A DNA stretch of 64,000 nt from Chloracidobacterium sp. (GTDB lineage Bacteria > Acidobacteriota > Blastocatellia > Pyrinomonadales > Pyrinomonadaceae). Shown here in pieces: positions 9,301 through 17,899 of this stretch. The DNA lies in NCBI GenBank assembly GCA_016716305.1, contig JADJWP010000002.1:866501-930500 (forward strand), read 5' to 3'. Each line of letters opens with the position of its first letter. Positions within the stretch are counted from its first letter, which is position 1. The position numbers were made by a program, and so were the translations under genes. The notes below the pieces were generated by a model. The model was given only the letters and a program-made list of their open reading frames with translations, did no database searches and was not told the DNA's origin.

Positions 9301-11451
9301 TTATTCTTCGGAATGACTTCCGTGATCGCCATTCCCACCGCCGCCCGCAGCAGCTTTTTCTTGGGCGAGTATCGCCTTTCGGGACAGCTTGACCTTGTTG
9401 CCTTCCTTGCCGATGCATTTGACCATGATCTGCTGGCCTTCTTTGAGTTCGTCTCGAACGTCCTTGACACGGCGATCGGAGATCTCGGAAATGTGCAGAA
9501 GACCGTCGAGACCCGGCAATATCTCAACGAATGCGCCAAAATCGACTATTCGCGAAACAGTCCCAAGATATGTTTCTCCGATCTCGGCTTCAGCCGTCAG
9601 AGATTTGATGCGTGCGATGGCAGCCTGTGCCGCATCACCGTCAGCCGTGGCGATCAAAATCGTTCCATCGTCAGAAATATCGATTTTGGCACCCGTCTCC
9701 TCTGTGATCGCCCTTATGGTTGACCCGCCTTTTCCTATCACGTCCCGGATCTTGTCGGGGTTTATCATCAGCGTTATGATCCGCGGTGCATACGGTGAGA
9801 TCTCCTCACGCGGTGAGCTTATCGCCTGATTCATGATCTCAAGGATGTGCATTCGTCCCTTTCGTGCCTGCTCCAAGGCCTCCTGCAGGATCATCGCGTT
9901 GATACCGGCGACCTTGATATCCATCTGCAAGGCCGTAATTCCCTCGCTTGAACCGGTCACCTTGAAATCCATATCGCCGTAATGATCTTCTGCACCTGCG
10001 ATGTCGGACAATATCGCATAACGATTGCCCTCCATCACGAGGCCCATTGCAACACCTGCAACAGGTCGCTTGATCGGGACACCTGCGTCCATCAGGCTGA
10101 GAATACCCCCGCAGACCGATGCCATCGATGAAGAACCGTTAGATTCCGTTATGTCCGAGACTATCCGCAGCGTATACGGGAAATCAGCCTCATCCGGAAG
10201 TACCGCCTCGATCGCCCTTCGGGCCAAATTACCATGGCCTGTTTCGCGACGCGAGGTTCCGCCGAACCTGCCCGCTTCGCCGACCGAATACGGCGGAAAG
10301 TTGTAATGGAGCATAAAGCGGCGTTTGACTTCCCCCTTTTCAATATCGTCCATATACTGCTCGTCCATCTTGGTTCCAAGCGTGGTAGTCACGATCGCCT
10401 GGGTCTCGCCCCGTGTGAAAAGCGACGAACCATGCACGCGTGGCAGCCAGCCTATCTCGCAGGTAATCGGGCGGATCTCTGAGAAGCGGCGTCCGTCCGG
10501 CCGACGGCGTTTACCGAGCATGTCTTCACGGAAGATCTTCTCTTTCAGATGTGAAAACGCCTTTCCGGCCATGCTTCGTTTTTCGGAATCATCTTCGGGG
10601 AAGGTCTCGACGACCTCTTTCTTCAGCGCGTCAACCTCGGAATAACTGGTCAATTTGTCCTTGCCCGTGGTGTCGAGCGCGGCCCGCAGTTTATCGCCGA
10701 ACTTCGCTTCGATCTCGCTGACAACTGCCTCGTCCAATACATGGCCAACGAATTCACGTTTTTTGATCTCGAGCGCCTTGCCAAGTTCCTTTTGCCAAAG
10801 GCAAAGACGTTTGATCTCTTTATGAGCGAGCATTAGTGCCTCGAGCATAACGTTCTCGGCGACCTCATTAGCCTCGGCTTCGACCATTACGATCGCTTCC
10901 TCAGTTCCGGCCACGATCAGGTTCAGGTCCGATTCACGGCGTTCGTCAAAGGTCGGATTGACGATATACTTTCCTTCAACGAGACCGATCCGAATACCGG
11001 CGATCGGTGTGTCGAAAGGAATGTCTGATAGGTACAGTGCGCAAGAGGCTCCGGTGATAGCGATCACGTCCGGATCGTTTTCGGCGTCTGAGGAGATCAC
11101 AGTACCGACGATCTGGGTCTCAAAACGGTAGCCGTCCGGAAAAAGCGGCCTGACCGGCCTGTCGATCAACCGACAAGTGAGCACTTCCTTTTCGCTTGGT
11201 CGGCCTTCACGGCGAAAATAATTCCCTGGTATACGACCAGCCGAATAGCTCGATTCGCGATACTCGACAGTCAACGGAAAAAAGTCCAAGCCCTCTTTCG
11301 CGGTCCGCATGCTGACCGCCGTGACCAACAACATCGTTTCACCATAACGAATCACAACCGAACCATCGGCCTGTTTTGCGACCTTTCCGGTCTCAACGAT
11401 CAGGTCTTCACCGCCAACCTTGATCGATTCTTTCAAATATTTCTTTGTCAT
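9301..11451 (-). CDS. pnp: Polyribonucleotide nucleotidyltransferase (PNPase)
   Basis: Phosphorolytic 3'-5' exoribonuclease of mRNA decay and the degradosome. About 716 residues in the canonical order: first RNase PH domain, helical linker, second RNase PH domain (the catalytic core, with FTRGETQA near residue 340), KH domain (DKIRDVIGKGGSTIR near residue 570) and S1 domain (GTVSRIVDFGAFVEILPGLDGLLH near residue 630). It ends in a short Gly/His-rich tail. The start ATG at 11451 has GAGGAA 5 nt upstream. It lies downstream of rpsO, the order conserved from E. coli onward, with a strong stem-loop between the two genes. Confidence 0.97.
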   Translation of the reverse strand: MTKKYLKESIKVGGEDLIVETGKVAKQADGSVVIRYGETMLLVTAVSMRTAKEGLDFFPLTVEYRESSYSAGRIPGNYFRREGRPSEKEVLTCRLIDRPVRPLFPDGYRFETQIVGTVISSDAENDPDVIAITGASCALYLSDIPFDTPIAGIRIGLVEGKYIVNPTFDERRESDLNLIVAGTEEAIVMVEAEANEVAENVMLEALMLAHKEIKRLCLWQKELGKALEIKKREFVGHVLDEAVVSEIEAKFGDKLRAALDTTGKDKLTSYSEVDALKKEVVETFPEDDSEKRSMAGKAFSHLKEKIFREDMLGKRRRPDGRRFSEIRPITCEIGWLPRVHGSSLFTRGETQAIVTTTLGTKMDEQYMDDIEKGEVKRRFMLHYNFPPYSVGEAGRFGGTSRRETGHGNLARRAIEAVLPDEADFPYTLRIVSDITESNGSSSMASVCGGILSLMDAGVPIKRPVAGVAMGLVMEGNRYAILSDIAGAEDHYGDMDFKVTGSSEGITALQMDIKVAGINAMILQEALEQARKGRMHILEIMNQAISSPREEISPYAPRIITLMINPDKIRDVIGKGGSTIRAITEETGAKIDISDDGTILIATADGDAAQAAIARIKSLTAEAEIGETYLGTVSRIVDFGAFVEILPGLDGLLHISEISDRRVKDVRDELKEGQQIMVKCIGKEGNKVKLSRKAILAQEKAAAGGGGNGDHGSHSEE

Positions 11452-11462
11452 CTTTATTCCTC

Positions 11463-11505
11463 AAAACAAAAGCGGCCCGTGCTCAAGTCGTGATGCACCG
11501 GCCGC
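11463..11505 (-). terminator. Stem-loop with T-tract between rpsO and pnp
   Basis: On the minus strand GCGGCC (11505-11500) pairs with GGCCGC (11477-11472), with inner GTGC/GCAC pairing across one mismatch and a 12-nt loop. TTTTGTTTTG follows. It ends about 12 nt before the pnp start codon. It could terminate rpsO transcripts, attenuate pnp, or act as the processing hairpin that controls pnp in other bacteria. Confidence 0.7.
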
Positions 11506-11694
11506 CATTGGAATTATCCAAAATTGCGAACGTTTCCTTTTTGTAATCTGGACAAATACGCTGTCACGTTCAGCATCCATTAACAAATTCTTCGTAAAAA
11601 CGCCTATTTCTAATGACCCGAAGCGGCCGACCTGACGAAAACGGGCAAATAACCACTCAAACCAATTATTGCCCAATAAAACCTGACACAAAAC

Positions 11695-11964
11695 CTAACG
11701 GCGCAGACCGAGTTTCTTGATTATCTCATGATATTCGTTGATGTTTGTTCGCTTAAGATAATCGAGAAGTTTCCTTCGCCGTGAGACCATTTTTAGCAGG
11801 CCTCGTCGAGAGTGATTGTCTTTCTTGTGTATCTTGAAATGCTCCGTGAGCTCGTTGATCCTTTGTGTCAGTAACGCCACCTGTACCTGCGACGAACCGG
11901 TATCCGAAACGTGCGTTTTGTAGTCGCCAACGATCTTTTCTTTAAGTTCTTTTGCTGTTGCCAT
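11695..11964 (-). CDS. rpsO: 30S ribosomal protein S15
   Basis: Binds the central domain of 16S rRNA and takes part in the B4 bridge to the large subunit. 89 residues, the standard length. The sequence shows DTGSSQVQVALLTQRI, then HKKDNHSRRGLLKMVSRRR, the diagnostic rRNA-binding stretch. It precedes pnp in transcription order. A well-matched promoter (12086-12114) lies 120 nt upstream, overlapping the end of accC, so rpsO-pnp can be expressed independently of the ribosomal superoperon. Confidence 0.97.
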   Translation of the reverse strand: MATAKELKEKIVGDYKTHVSDTGSSQVQVALLTQRINELTEHFKIHKKDNHSRRGLLKMVSRRRKLLDYLKRTNINEYHEIIKKLGLRR

Positions 11965-12085
11965 ATTTATCTCGGCCTGAAAATAGCCTCTCCTTGCTCG
12001 CAGTAACTCCGAATCTTTCGATCCGGTAACCGCAAAAATTAATGAACAATTGAGATCTCTGTGTGAACCAATCGTTCCGTCCGTA

Positions 12086-12114
12086 ATTATCCGCTATTCG
12101 AAATCAGTTATCAA
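12086..12114 (-). promoter_or_regulatory. Sigma-70 promoter for rpsO
   Basis: On the minus strand TTGATA (12114-12109) and GATAAT (12091-12086) are separated by exactly 17 bp, five of six matches to each consensus hexamer. Predicted start near 12079 gives a leader of about 115 nt before rpsO. The -35 box overlaps the last codons of accC. Confidence 0.65.
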
Positions 12115-13465
12115 CCGTGTATTCAAACTCTTCCATGAACTTTGTAGAGAAATCTCCTTTGCGAAACCTCTCGTCCGCCATGATCTTTTTGTGGAGCGGG
12201 ATCGTTGTTTTGATCCCTTCAACGACCATCATTTCCAGTGCCCGCTGCATCCGAGCGATCGCTAATTCGCGTGTACGCGCGTGAACTATCAGTTTGGCGA
12301 TCATCGAATCGTAATACGGCGGGACGCTGTAACCCGGATAAACCGCTGTGTCCACGCGCACACCCGGGCCACCCGGAATATTGAATGCAGTTATTTTTCC
12401 CGGACTCGGCGTAAACTTTACCGGATCTTCGGCATTGATGCGGCACTCGATAGAATGCCCGACTATCTGGACATCGCTCTGCGTGTACTGAAGATCTTCG
12501 CCAGAGGCGATACGGATCTGATTGCGAACGATGTCCGCAAGCGTTACCATTTCTGTCACCGGATGCTCGACTTGAATCCGCGTGTTCATTTCCATGAAAT
12601 AGAAACTGCCATCCTCGTCAAGCAGGAATTCGAACGTGCCGGCGTTGGAGTAACCGATCTCCTGACATGCCTTGACGGCGACCGCACCCATCCTCTCACG
12701 CTGTTCGGGCGTGATGACCGGCGACGGAGCTTCTTCTAATAACTTCTGATGTCGACGCTGGATCGAACATTCGCGTTCGCCAAGGTGAATACAATTTCCG
12801 TGCTCATCGGCGAGAACCTGGATCTCGATGTGGCGCGGACGTTCGATATAACGCTCAATGTAGACTGCACCATTCTTGAATGCGGCAAGCGCTTCAGATT
12901 GAGCGGTTTCGAGATTTCCCTTCAATTCCTGTTCGGTCCGGACGATCCGCATCCCGCGTCCGCCACCGCCTGCGGCAGCCTTGATGATCACGGGAAAGCC
13001 TATTTCGCGGGCGATCTCAACTGCTTCTTCAGCAGATTCTATCGGCTCCGGGCTGCCGGGCAAGATCGGAACTCCCGCCGCCTGCATTGTTCGGCGTGCT
13101 TCGACCTTGTCACCCATCATTGCGATGACTTTCGCCTTCGGACCGATGAACTTTATGTTGCAGTCTTCGCAAATAGTTGCAAAAGTTGCAGATTCGGCAA
13201 GGAATCCATAACCTGGATGGATCGCATCGACATTTGTAATTTCGGCCGCACTGATTATTGCCGGAATATTAAGATAGCTCTGGGCCGAAGGATTGCCGCC
13301 GACACAGATCGCTTCATCGGCGAAACGAACGTGCAGCGCTTCGCGATCGGCTTCGGAGTGTATGGCGACGGTCTTTATACCCATCTCCTTGCATGTCCAA
13401 ATTATCCGACAAGCGATCTCGCCGCGATTTGCGATCAGTATTTTGCGGATCTCACGCGTGCTCAT
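12104..13465 (-). CDS. accC: Acetyl-CoA carboxylase, biotin carboxylase subunit
   Basis: ATP-dependent carboxylation of biotin on BCCP, the first half of malonyl-CoA formation for fatty-acid synthesis. About 453 residues. It begins with KILIANRGEIACRI, shows GYGFLAES near residue 85, the ATP-grasp glycine-rich loop KAAAGGGGRGMR near residue 160 and the catalytic EMNTRIQVEHPVTE near residue 290, and ends with the BC C-terminal domain. It lies directly downstream of accB, the usual accBC pair, here placed at the tail of the ribosomal protein cluster. Confidence 0.96.
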   Translation of the reverse strand: MSTREIRKILIANRGEIACRIIWTCKEMGIKTVAIHSEADREALHVRFADEAICVGGNPSAQSYLNIPAIISAAEITNVDAIHPGYGFLAESATFATICEDCNIKFIGPKAKVIAMMGDKVEARRTMQAAGVPILPGSPEPIESAEEAVEIAREIGFPVIIKAAAGGGGRGMRIVRTEQELKGNLETAQSEALAAFKNGAVYIERYIERPRHIEIQVLADEHGNCIHLGERECSIQRRHQKLLEEAPSPVITPEQRERMGAVAVKACQEIGYSNAGTFEFLLDEDGSFYFMEMNTRIQVEHPVTEMVTLADIVRNQIRIASGEDLQYTQSDVQIVGHSIECRINAEDPVKFTPSPGKITAFNIPGGPGVRVDTAVYPGYSVPPYYDSMIAKLIVHARTRELAIARMQRALEMMVVEGIKTTIPLHKKIMADERFRKGDFSTKFMEEFEYTVDN

Positions 13466-13550
13466 AAAAAATCAGCCACAAATCAATCGAACTGCACGAA
13501 CATACGATCAGGTCAATTCGTGAAATTCCGGGGATCTGTGGCGAAAGCTG
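13466..13550 (-). repeat. Word-iterated inverted spacer between accB and accC
   Basis: The 85-bp spacer begins with GCCACAAATC and ends with GATCTGTGGC, which are complementary at 9 of 10 positions; inside, CACGAA/TTCGTG words recur. The transcript could fold the two ends together. It resembles the dispersed 'CCACGAATT' type intergenic sequences seen in several bacterial phyla; function unknown. Confidence 0.5.
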
Positions 13551-14105
13551 CTACTTCTTGACTCCGAACAACGGCTGGCCATATTCGACCGGCTGACCAT
13601 TCTCAACAAATATCTTGGCGATAACGCCGCTCGTTTCTGCCTGTATCTCGTTCATCAGTTTCATCGCTTCGACGATGCAAACGACGCTGTCCGGACCTAC
13701 TGAACTACCCTCCGAGACGTACGGTTCCTTATCCGGGCCCGGAGAACGATAAAAGGTCCCAACGATAGGCGAGGTAATGGTGTGAAGATCGCTTTCCGCT
13801 TCGACCGCAAGTGCTTCAGTGGATGTGGCCGATGGGGCGGGTGGGGCAGCGTGCGGTTGCGAGATCGGCTGATATTGCTGGACGATCGGTGCCGCTGCCA
13901 TCTTGCTCAATCTGACGCGGATATTCTCATTCTCGAACTCAAAATCGGTAAAGCCGTGCTCATTGACGAGTTCCGCAAGTTCACGAAGCTCGTCCATATT
14001 TAACGAGGCATCCGGAACCTTGCCCTTTGCCACGGAACCACGCGGTTTCCCACTTTCGGATTTCTCTTTTTCCATCGCCTTTGCAGAAGCCGTAATTTCA
14101 CTCAT
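13551..14105 (-). CDS. accB: Acetyl-CoA carboxylase biotin carboxyl carrier protein
   Basis: Carrier subunit that holds biotin for AccC and the carboxyltransferase. 184 residues: a charged N-terminal stretch, the conserved helical DELRELAELVNEHGFTDFEF region, a Pro/Ala-rich linker near residues 75-95, and the C-terminal biotinyl domain with VEAMKLMNE, whose lysine is the biotinylation site. AAGGAG lies upstream of the ATG. The gene starts only 24 bp after rplQ, so it is probably transcribed from the ribosomal operon, linking lipid synthesis to ribosome production. Confidence 0.96.
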   Translation of the reverse strand: MSEITASAKAMEKEKSESGKPRGSVAKGKVPDASLNMDELRELAELVNEHGFTDFEFENENIRVRLSKMAAAPIVQQYQPISQPHAAPPAPSATSTEALAVEAESDLHTITSPIVGTFYRSPGPDKEPYVSEGSSVGPDSVVCIVEAMKLMNEIQAETSGVIAKIFVENGQPVEYGQPLFGVKK

Positions 14106-14129
14106 CGTGCCCTTACTCCTTCCCGCTAG

Positions 14130-14633
14130 TTACCCCTTTGCAGCCAGTTCGCGCGGGTTATCGACCAATTCAATGACTGCCATTTCGGCATTGTCGCCCG
14201 ATCGGCGTCCGAGGCGAATGATACGTGTGTAACCGCCATTGCGATCCTTGTACCGCTGTCCCAACTCACCGAACAGCCGCTGAACCGCCTTTACCCCGGC
14301 CGTGCGTTCGATCGTCTCCTTTGCCTCGCCTTTCTTGCCGCGAAAGCGGCTCTGCTCCGCTTTGAAAGTACTATTGCCTGCGTGGAAGAAACGCGCGGCC
14401 TGACGCCGCAAATGGACTTCCTGGATCTTTGCGTCCTCGCCGTTGAGGTGCTGTGCTTTCTTGGCAAGAGTAATTGCCTTCTCAACGAACGGCCGAAGTT
14501 CCTTCGCCTTCGGAACGGTCGTAATGATATGCTCCTTATCCGCAATTATCAAGGATGTAGCTAGATTGCGGAGCAATGATATACGATGCTCGGAAGTTCG
14601 TCCCAATTTTCGATGTGCTTTTAAATGTCTCAT
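14130..14633 (-). CDS. rplQ: 50S ribosomal protein L17
   Basis: Large-subunit protein near the exit tunnel, and the last ribosomal gene of the alpha operon. 167 residues, with the standard opening MRHLKAHRKLGRTSEHR and LLRNLATSLI. The C-terminal half is longer than the roughly 120 residues of short L17 forms and contains RIIRLGRRSGDNAEMAVIEL, as in many long-form L17 proteins. It follows rpoA and precedes accB closely. Confidence 0.96.
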   Translation of the reverse strand: MRHLKAHRKLGRTSEHRISLLRNLATSLIIADKEHIITTVPKAKELRPFVEKAITLAKKAQHLNGEDAKIQEVHLRRQAARFFHAGNSTFKAEQSRFRGKKGEAKETIERTAGVKAVQRLFGELGQRYKDRNGGYTRIIRLGRRSGDNAEMAVIELVDNPRELAAKG

Positions 14634-14717
14634 CTCTTTAGTTCTTTACTCTCACAAATCGGAAGCCCCGGGATGGTTCAGCGTCATATCGGAATCTGAT
14701 TGTCACGGGACGTGAGA

Positions 14718-15734
14718 CTAATCTAGGTCTCGGCCGCCCGAACCCGGAATCGGGTTGCCGTTCTCGTCGAAATCCATACCAAAATCAAGCCCCATGCCGT
14801 GCAGCAGATCTTTTATCTCTGTCAACGACTTCTTGCCGAAGTTCTTAGTGTGCAGCATATCCTTTTCGCTGCGCTTAATAAGGTCTCTGATCGATCGGAT
14901 ATCGGCATTCTTAAGGCAATTGTACGAGCGAACCGACAGCTCAAGTTCATCGACGGGCTTGTCAAGCAAGTCGTTCCTCATCAATGGCGGGCGGGCTATA
15001 TCCTCATACTTGTATTCTTCTTCTTCCTCTTCGAAATTGATGAAGATCGACATATGGTCTTTGACCAGTTTTGCCGCAAGTCCGATCGAATCTTCAGGTT
15101 TAACCGAGCCGTCGGTCCAAACTTCGATAACAAGTTTATCGAACTCGGTGTTAGAGCCTTGACGGGTCTTATCGACACTGTAATTGACTTTCTTTATCGG
15201 GGTGTGGACCGAATCGATCGGAATATACCCAACTGAGAGATCCTCATCGTTATTCAATTCCGCAGAAACATATCCGCGTCCGCGCTTAAGACGCATTTCG
15301 ATATTCAGCGAGCCAGAGCCGCTGATGGTCGCGATATGGATATCTGTATCTAGGATCTCAACGTCACCGTCAGCCTGAATATCAGCGCTTGTCACCTCGC
15401 CCGCGCCCTTTTTGCTTATCGTCAGGGTCTTGGGGCCGCCGCCATTCAGAACAAAGGGAATCTGCTTCAAATTCAAGATAACGTCCGTCGCGTCTTCGAC
15501 CACGCCTTTGATCGAAGAGAATTCGTGCTCGACACCGGTGATCTTGACGGCCGTAACAGCGGCTCCCTCGATCGAAGACAGCAAAGCACGTCTGATCGAG
15601 TTGCCGATCGTCGTGCCAAACCCGCGTTCGAAGGGTTGGGCAAAGAACTTTCCATATCGGTCTGTCAGTGTATCGCTTTCGACGTTCAGCCGGCTAGGCA
15701 TTTGGAAATCCGTCCAATTGTTGCTTTGTGTCAT
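14718..15734 (-). CDS. rpoA: RNA polymerase alpha subunit
   Basis: Assembles beta and beta' and contacts activators and UP elements. 338 residues. The N-terminal dimerisation domain contains FERGFGTTIGNSIRRALLSS near residue 35. The C-terminal domain contains ELELSVRSYNCLKNADI and a helix-hairpin-helix ending TEIKDLL, near residues 260-310. The length and both domains are normal. It sits between rpsD and rplQ as in most bacteria. Confidence 0.97.
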   Translation of the reverse strand: MTQSNNWTDFQMPSRLNVESDTLTDRYGKFFAQPFERGFGTTIGNSIRRALLSSIEGAAVTAVKITGVEHEFSSIKGVVEDATDVILNLKQIPFVLNGGGPKTLTISKKGAGEVTSADIQADGDVEILDTDIHIATISGSGSLNIEMRLKRGRGYVSAELNNDEDLSVGYIPIDSVHTPIKKVNYSVDKTRQGSNTEFDKLVIEVWTDGSVKPEDSIGLAAKLVKDHMSIFINFEEEEEEYKYEDIARPPLMRNDLLDKPVDELELSVRSYNCLKNADIRSIRDLIKRSEKDMLHTKNFGKKSLTEIKDLLHGMGLDFGMDFDENGNPIPGSGGRDLD

Positions 15735-15828
15735 AATCTTTTTAAAAGTTCTGCGAGTCCGCCGTGCTGACCATGACCTTGGGGCGGCGATGCCCTCACA
15801 TCATGCTCAACACAGCGAACTCAGTAAA

Positions 15829-16461
15829 CTACTTGCTGTAAAGCTCGACGATTAACTGTTCGTTGATGTTCGAATCTATATCCTGACGAGTCGGAAGCGA
15901 CGCTATAGCGACGCTCAGATCTTTTCCTTCAGGGGCTATCCACGCCGGACGCCCACGCCCAGCCGCAGTTTGCCAAGCACCCTCGACGTGAGCATTCTTG
16001 TGACTCTTATCCTTGACCGACACCGTGTCGCCGATCTTGACCTGAAATGAAGGGATGTCCACCTTTCGTCCATTCACTTCGATGTGGCCATGGTTGACCA
16101 GTTGTCGAGCTTGCCGTCGCGAGGTCGCGAAACCCGAACGGTAAACGACGTTATCGAGACGTCGCTCAAGCATAAATAGCAGATTCTCACCCGTAACGCC
16201 CTTTTGTCGGAGTGCCTTTTCGAAGTAATTTCTGAACTGCTTTTCGAGGACGAAGTAAATGCGTTTGACCTTTTGTTTTTCACGCAGCTGCTGACCATAG
16301 CCAGCCAACATCTTTCGACGAGCCGCACCATGCTGCCCGGGAGGATTAGTTCCGCGTTTTTCTATGGCGCACGACGGCTTGAAACATCGGTCGCCTTTCA
16401 AGAACAACTTTCCACCTTCGCGGCGGCAAAGCCTGCACACCGCATCTCTATATCTAGCCAT
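15829..16461 (-). CDS. rpsD: 30S ribosomal protein S4, zinc-binding form
   Basis: Primary 16S rRNA binder that nucleates the 5' domain and contributes to decoding fidelity. 210 residues. Cys9, Cys12, Cys26 and Cys31 form the four-cysteine zinc site of the C+ form of S4. The S4 RNA-binding domain (RRLDNVVYRSGFATSRRQARQ near residue 95) follows. Position between rpsK and rpoA is canonical; in other bacteria S4 represses the alpha operon, which could also apply here. Confidence 0.97.
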   Translation of the reverse strand: MARYRDAVCRLCRREGGKLFLKGDRCFKPSCAIEKRGTNPPGQHGAARRKMLAGYGQQLREKQKVKRIYFVLEKQFRNYFEKALRQKGVTGENLLFMLERRLDNVVYRSGFATSRRQARQLVNHGHIEVNGRKVDIPSFQVKIGDTVSVKDKSHKNAHVEGAWQTAAGRGRPAWIAPEGKDLSVAIASLPTRQDIDSNINEQLIVELYSK

Positions 16462-16574
16462 CTATTTATTTGCCTCCGAAGTGATCCAAATATATCGCGA
16501 CCACTTTGTAAATTCGGAAAAGTTTACAGAAAGCCGAGACTTCCCTTCGTCCTTTCGATAATCAATACATTAAA

Positions 16575-16973
16575 TCAAACTCGCCTGCGCTTTGGCGGTC
16601 GGCAACCATTGTGCGGGATCGGCGTCGTGTCGCGTATGGACGTTACACGGATACCGGCCTGGTTGATCGCACGGATCGCTGATTCACGGCCGCCACCCGG
16701 CCCCTTTACACGAACCTCGGCTTCTCGCATTCCGGCCTCAAGGGCCTTTCTCGCTGCTTCGCCAGCCGCCTGCTGTGCGGCGAAAGGAGTTCCTTTGCGC
16801 GAGCCTCGAAAACCTCGTGCCCCTGATGACGACTGAGCGATCAGGTTTCCCTGCGTGTCCGTGATCGAGATCAGCGTGTTGTTGAACGACGCCGATACAT
16901 GAACGATCCCTATGGGAATATTCTTCCGCTCTTTCTTCTTAAAGGTCTTTTTCTTTGCTGCTGCTTTTGCCAT
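16575..16973 (-). CDS. rpsK: 30S ribosomal protein S11
   Basis: Platform protein of the small subunit that contacts the mRNA exit site. 132 residues from ATG 16973; an in-frame ATG 18 codons upstream would add a stretch not seen in the family. After a Lys-rich start, it shows VHVSASFNNTLISITD and the C-terminal GPGGGRESAIRAI followed by DTTPIPHNGCRPPKRRRV, all diagnostic. It follows rpsM. Confidence 0.96.
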   Translation of the reverse strand: MAKAAAKKKTFKKKERKNIPIGIVHVSASFNNTLISITDTQGNLIAQSSSGARGFRGSRKGTPFAAQQAAGEAARKALEAGMREAEVRVKGPGGGRESAIRAINQAGIRVTSIRDTTPIPHNGCRPPKRRRV

Positions 16974-17040
16974 TTTCTTTAAAATCAGCGAACTGCCGGT
17001 TTCACGCAGAGTGCCATTTGCCGCCAACCGCTCGCTTTAA

Positions 17041-17424
17041 CTACTTCTTACCTGGTGCCTTCTTTTTAGCGACCGCGGCTTTACGCGGGCCTTTACGTGT
17101 TCGGGCATTTGTCGAAGTACGCTGTCCGCGAACCGGAAGGCTGCGGCGGTGACGAAGTCCGCGGTAGCAGCCGATGTCCATCAATCGCTTGATGTCCATC
17201 TGCACACGTTTGCGAAGGTCGCCCTCGATATCGCCGTCTGTATCCAGGATCGAACGGATCTTGTTCAATTCCTCTTCGCTCAGGTCCCGGATCCGGGCAT
17301 CGATGCTAATATCCGCCCTGCCGAGGATCTCGGTCGCGCGCGACTTTCCGACGCCGTAAATATACGTCAATCCGATCTGTGCCCTCTTATTGGGCGGTAA
17401 ATCAACTCCTGCTACTCGAGCCAT
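17041..17424 (-). CDS. rpsM: 30S ribosomal protein S13
   Basis: Head protein of the 30S subunit that makes the B1 bridges and touches the P-site tRNA. 127 residues with MARVAGVDLPPNKR, a helix-hairpin-helix region (YIYGVGKSRATEIL) and the family's GLRHRRSLPVRGQRT. The C-terminal tail is Lys-rich. It follows rpmJ by about 80 bp. Confidence 0.96.
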   Translation of the reverse strand: MARVAGVDLPPNKRAQIGLTYIYGVGKSRATEILGRADISIDARIRDLSEEELNKIRSILDTDGDIEGDLRKRVQMDIKRLMDIGCYRGLRHRRSLPVRGQRTSTNARTRKGPRKAAVAKKKAPGKK

Positions 17425-17505
17425 ATTTTTGCATCTCGGAACGTCCGCCGGCTTATCGGGCTCAGACCAAATCCTCGCTCCGCCAAACGTGTCCCTTAAT
17501 CTCCT

Positions 17506-17619
17506 CTATCCCTGCCGCTGCTTATGCTTTGGGTTTTCGCAAATAACGCGCACAACACCCTTACGGTGAATGATCTTGCATTTATCGCAGATCTTTTTTA
17601 CTGAAGGTCGCACTTTCAT
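17506..17619 (-). CDS. rpmJ: 50S ribosomal protein L36, zinc-binding form
   Basis: A 37-residue protein that I translated directly from the minus strand: MKVRPSVKKICDKCK to the end HKQRQG. Cys11, Cys14, Cys27 and His32 form the CCCH zinc site of the C+ form of L36. L36 binds 23S rRNA near the base of the L7/L12 stalk. It begins 13 bp after infA and precedes rpsM, the canonical order. Confidence 0.95.
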   Translation of the reverse strand: MKVRPSVKKICDKCKIIHRKGVVRVICENPKHKQRQG

Positions 17620-17632
17620 ATCTTTCGAACCT

Positions 17633-17854
17633 CTATTTGTAGCGATAGGTTATTCGCCCTTTACTTAGATCGTATGGCGACAATTCGACCAACACTTTGT
17701 CTCCCGGGAGAATCCTAATAAAGTTCTTCCTCATTTTTCCCGATACATGGGCAAGAACCTCATGGTTATTTTCGTCGACCGCCAACTTGAACCTGGCATT
17801 CGGCAGTGTCTCGAGAACGGTCGCTGTCACCTCTATCGCCTCTTCTTTAGCCAT
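17633..17854 (-). CDS. infA: Translation initiation factor IF-1
   Basis: Single OB-fold protein that occupies the A site of the 30S subunit during initiation. 73 residues from ATG 17854 (MAKEEAIEV); an in-frame ATG five codons upstream is less likely because the family starts at MAKE. It contains FKLAVDENNHEVLAHVSGKMRKNFIRILPGDKVLVE, shown here only by its start and end, followed by LSPYDLSKGRITYR. It lies between map and rpmJ. Confidence 0.96.
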   Translation of the reverse strand: MAKEEAIEVTATVLETLPNARFKLAVDENNHEVLAHVSGKMRKNFIRILPGDKVLVELSPYDLSKGRITYRYK

Positions 17855-17899
17855 ACACACTAAAGCCAACCCGATGACTAGTTGGACAAACCGCTAATG

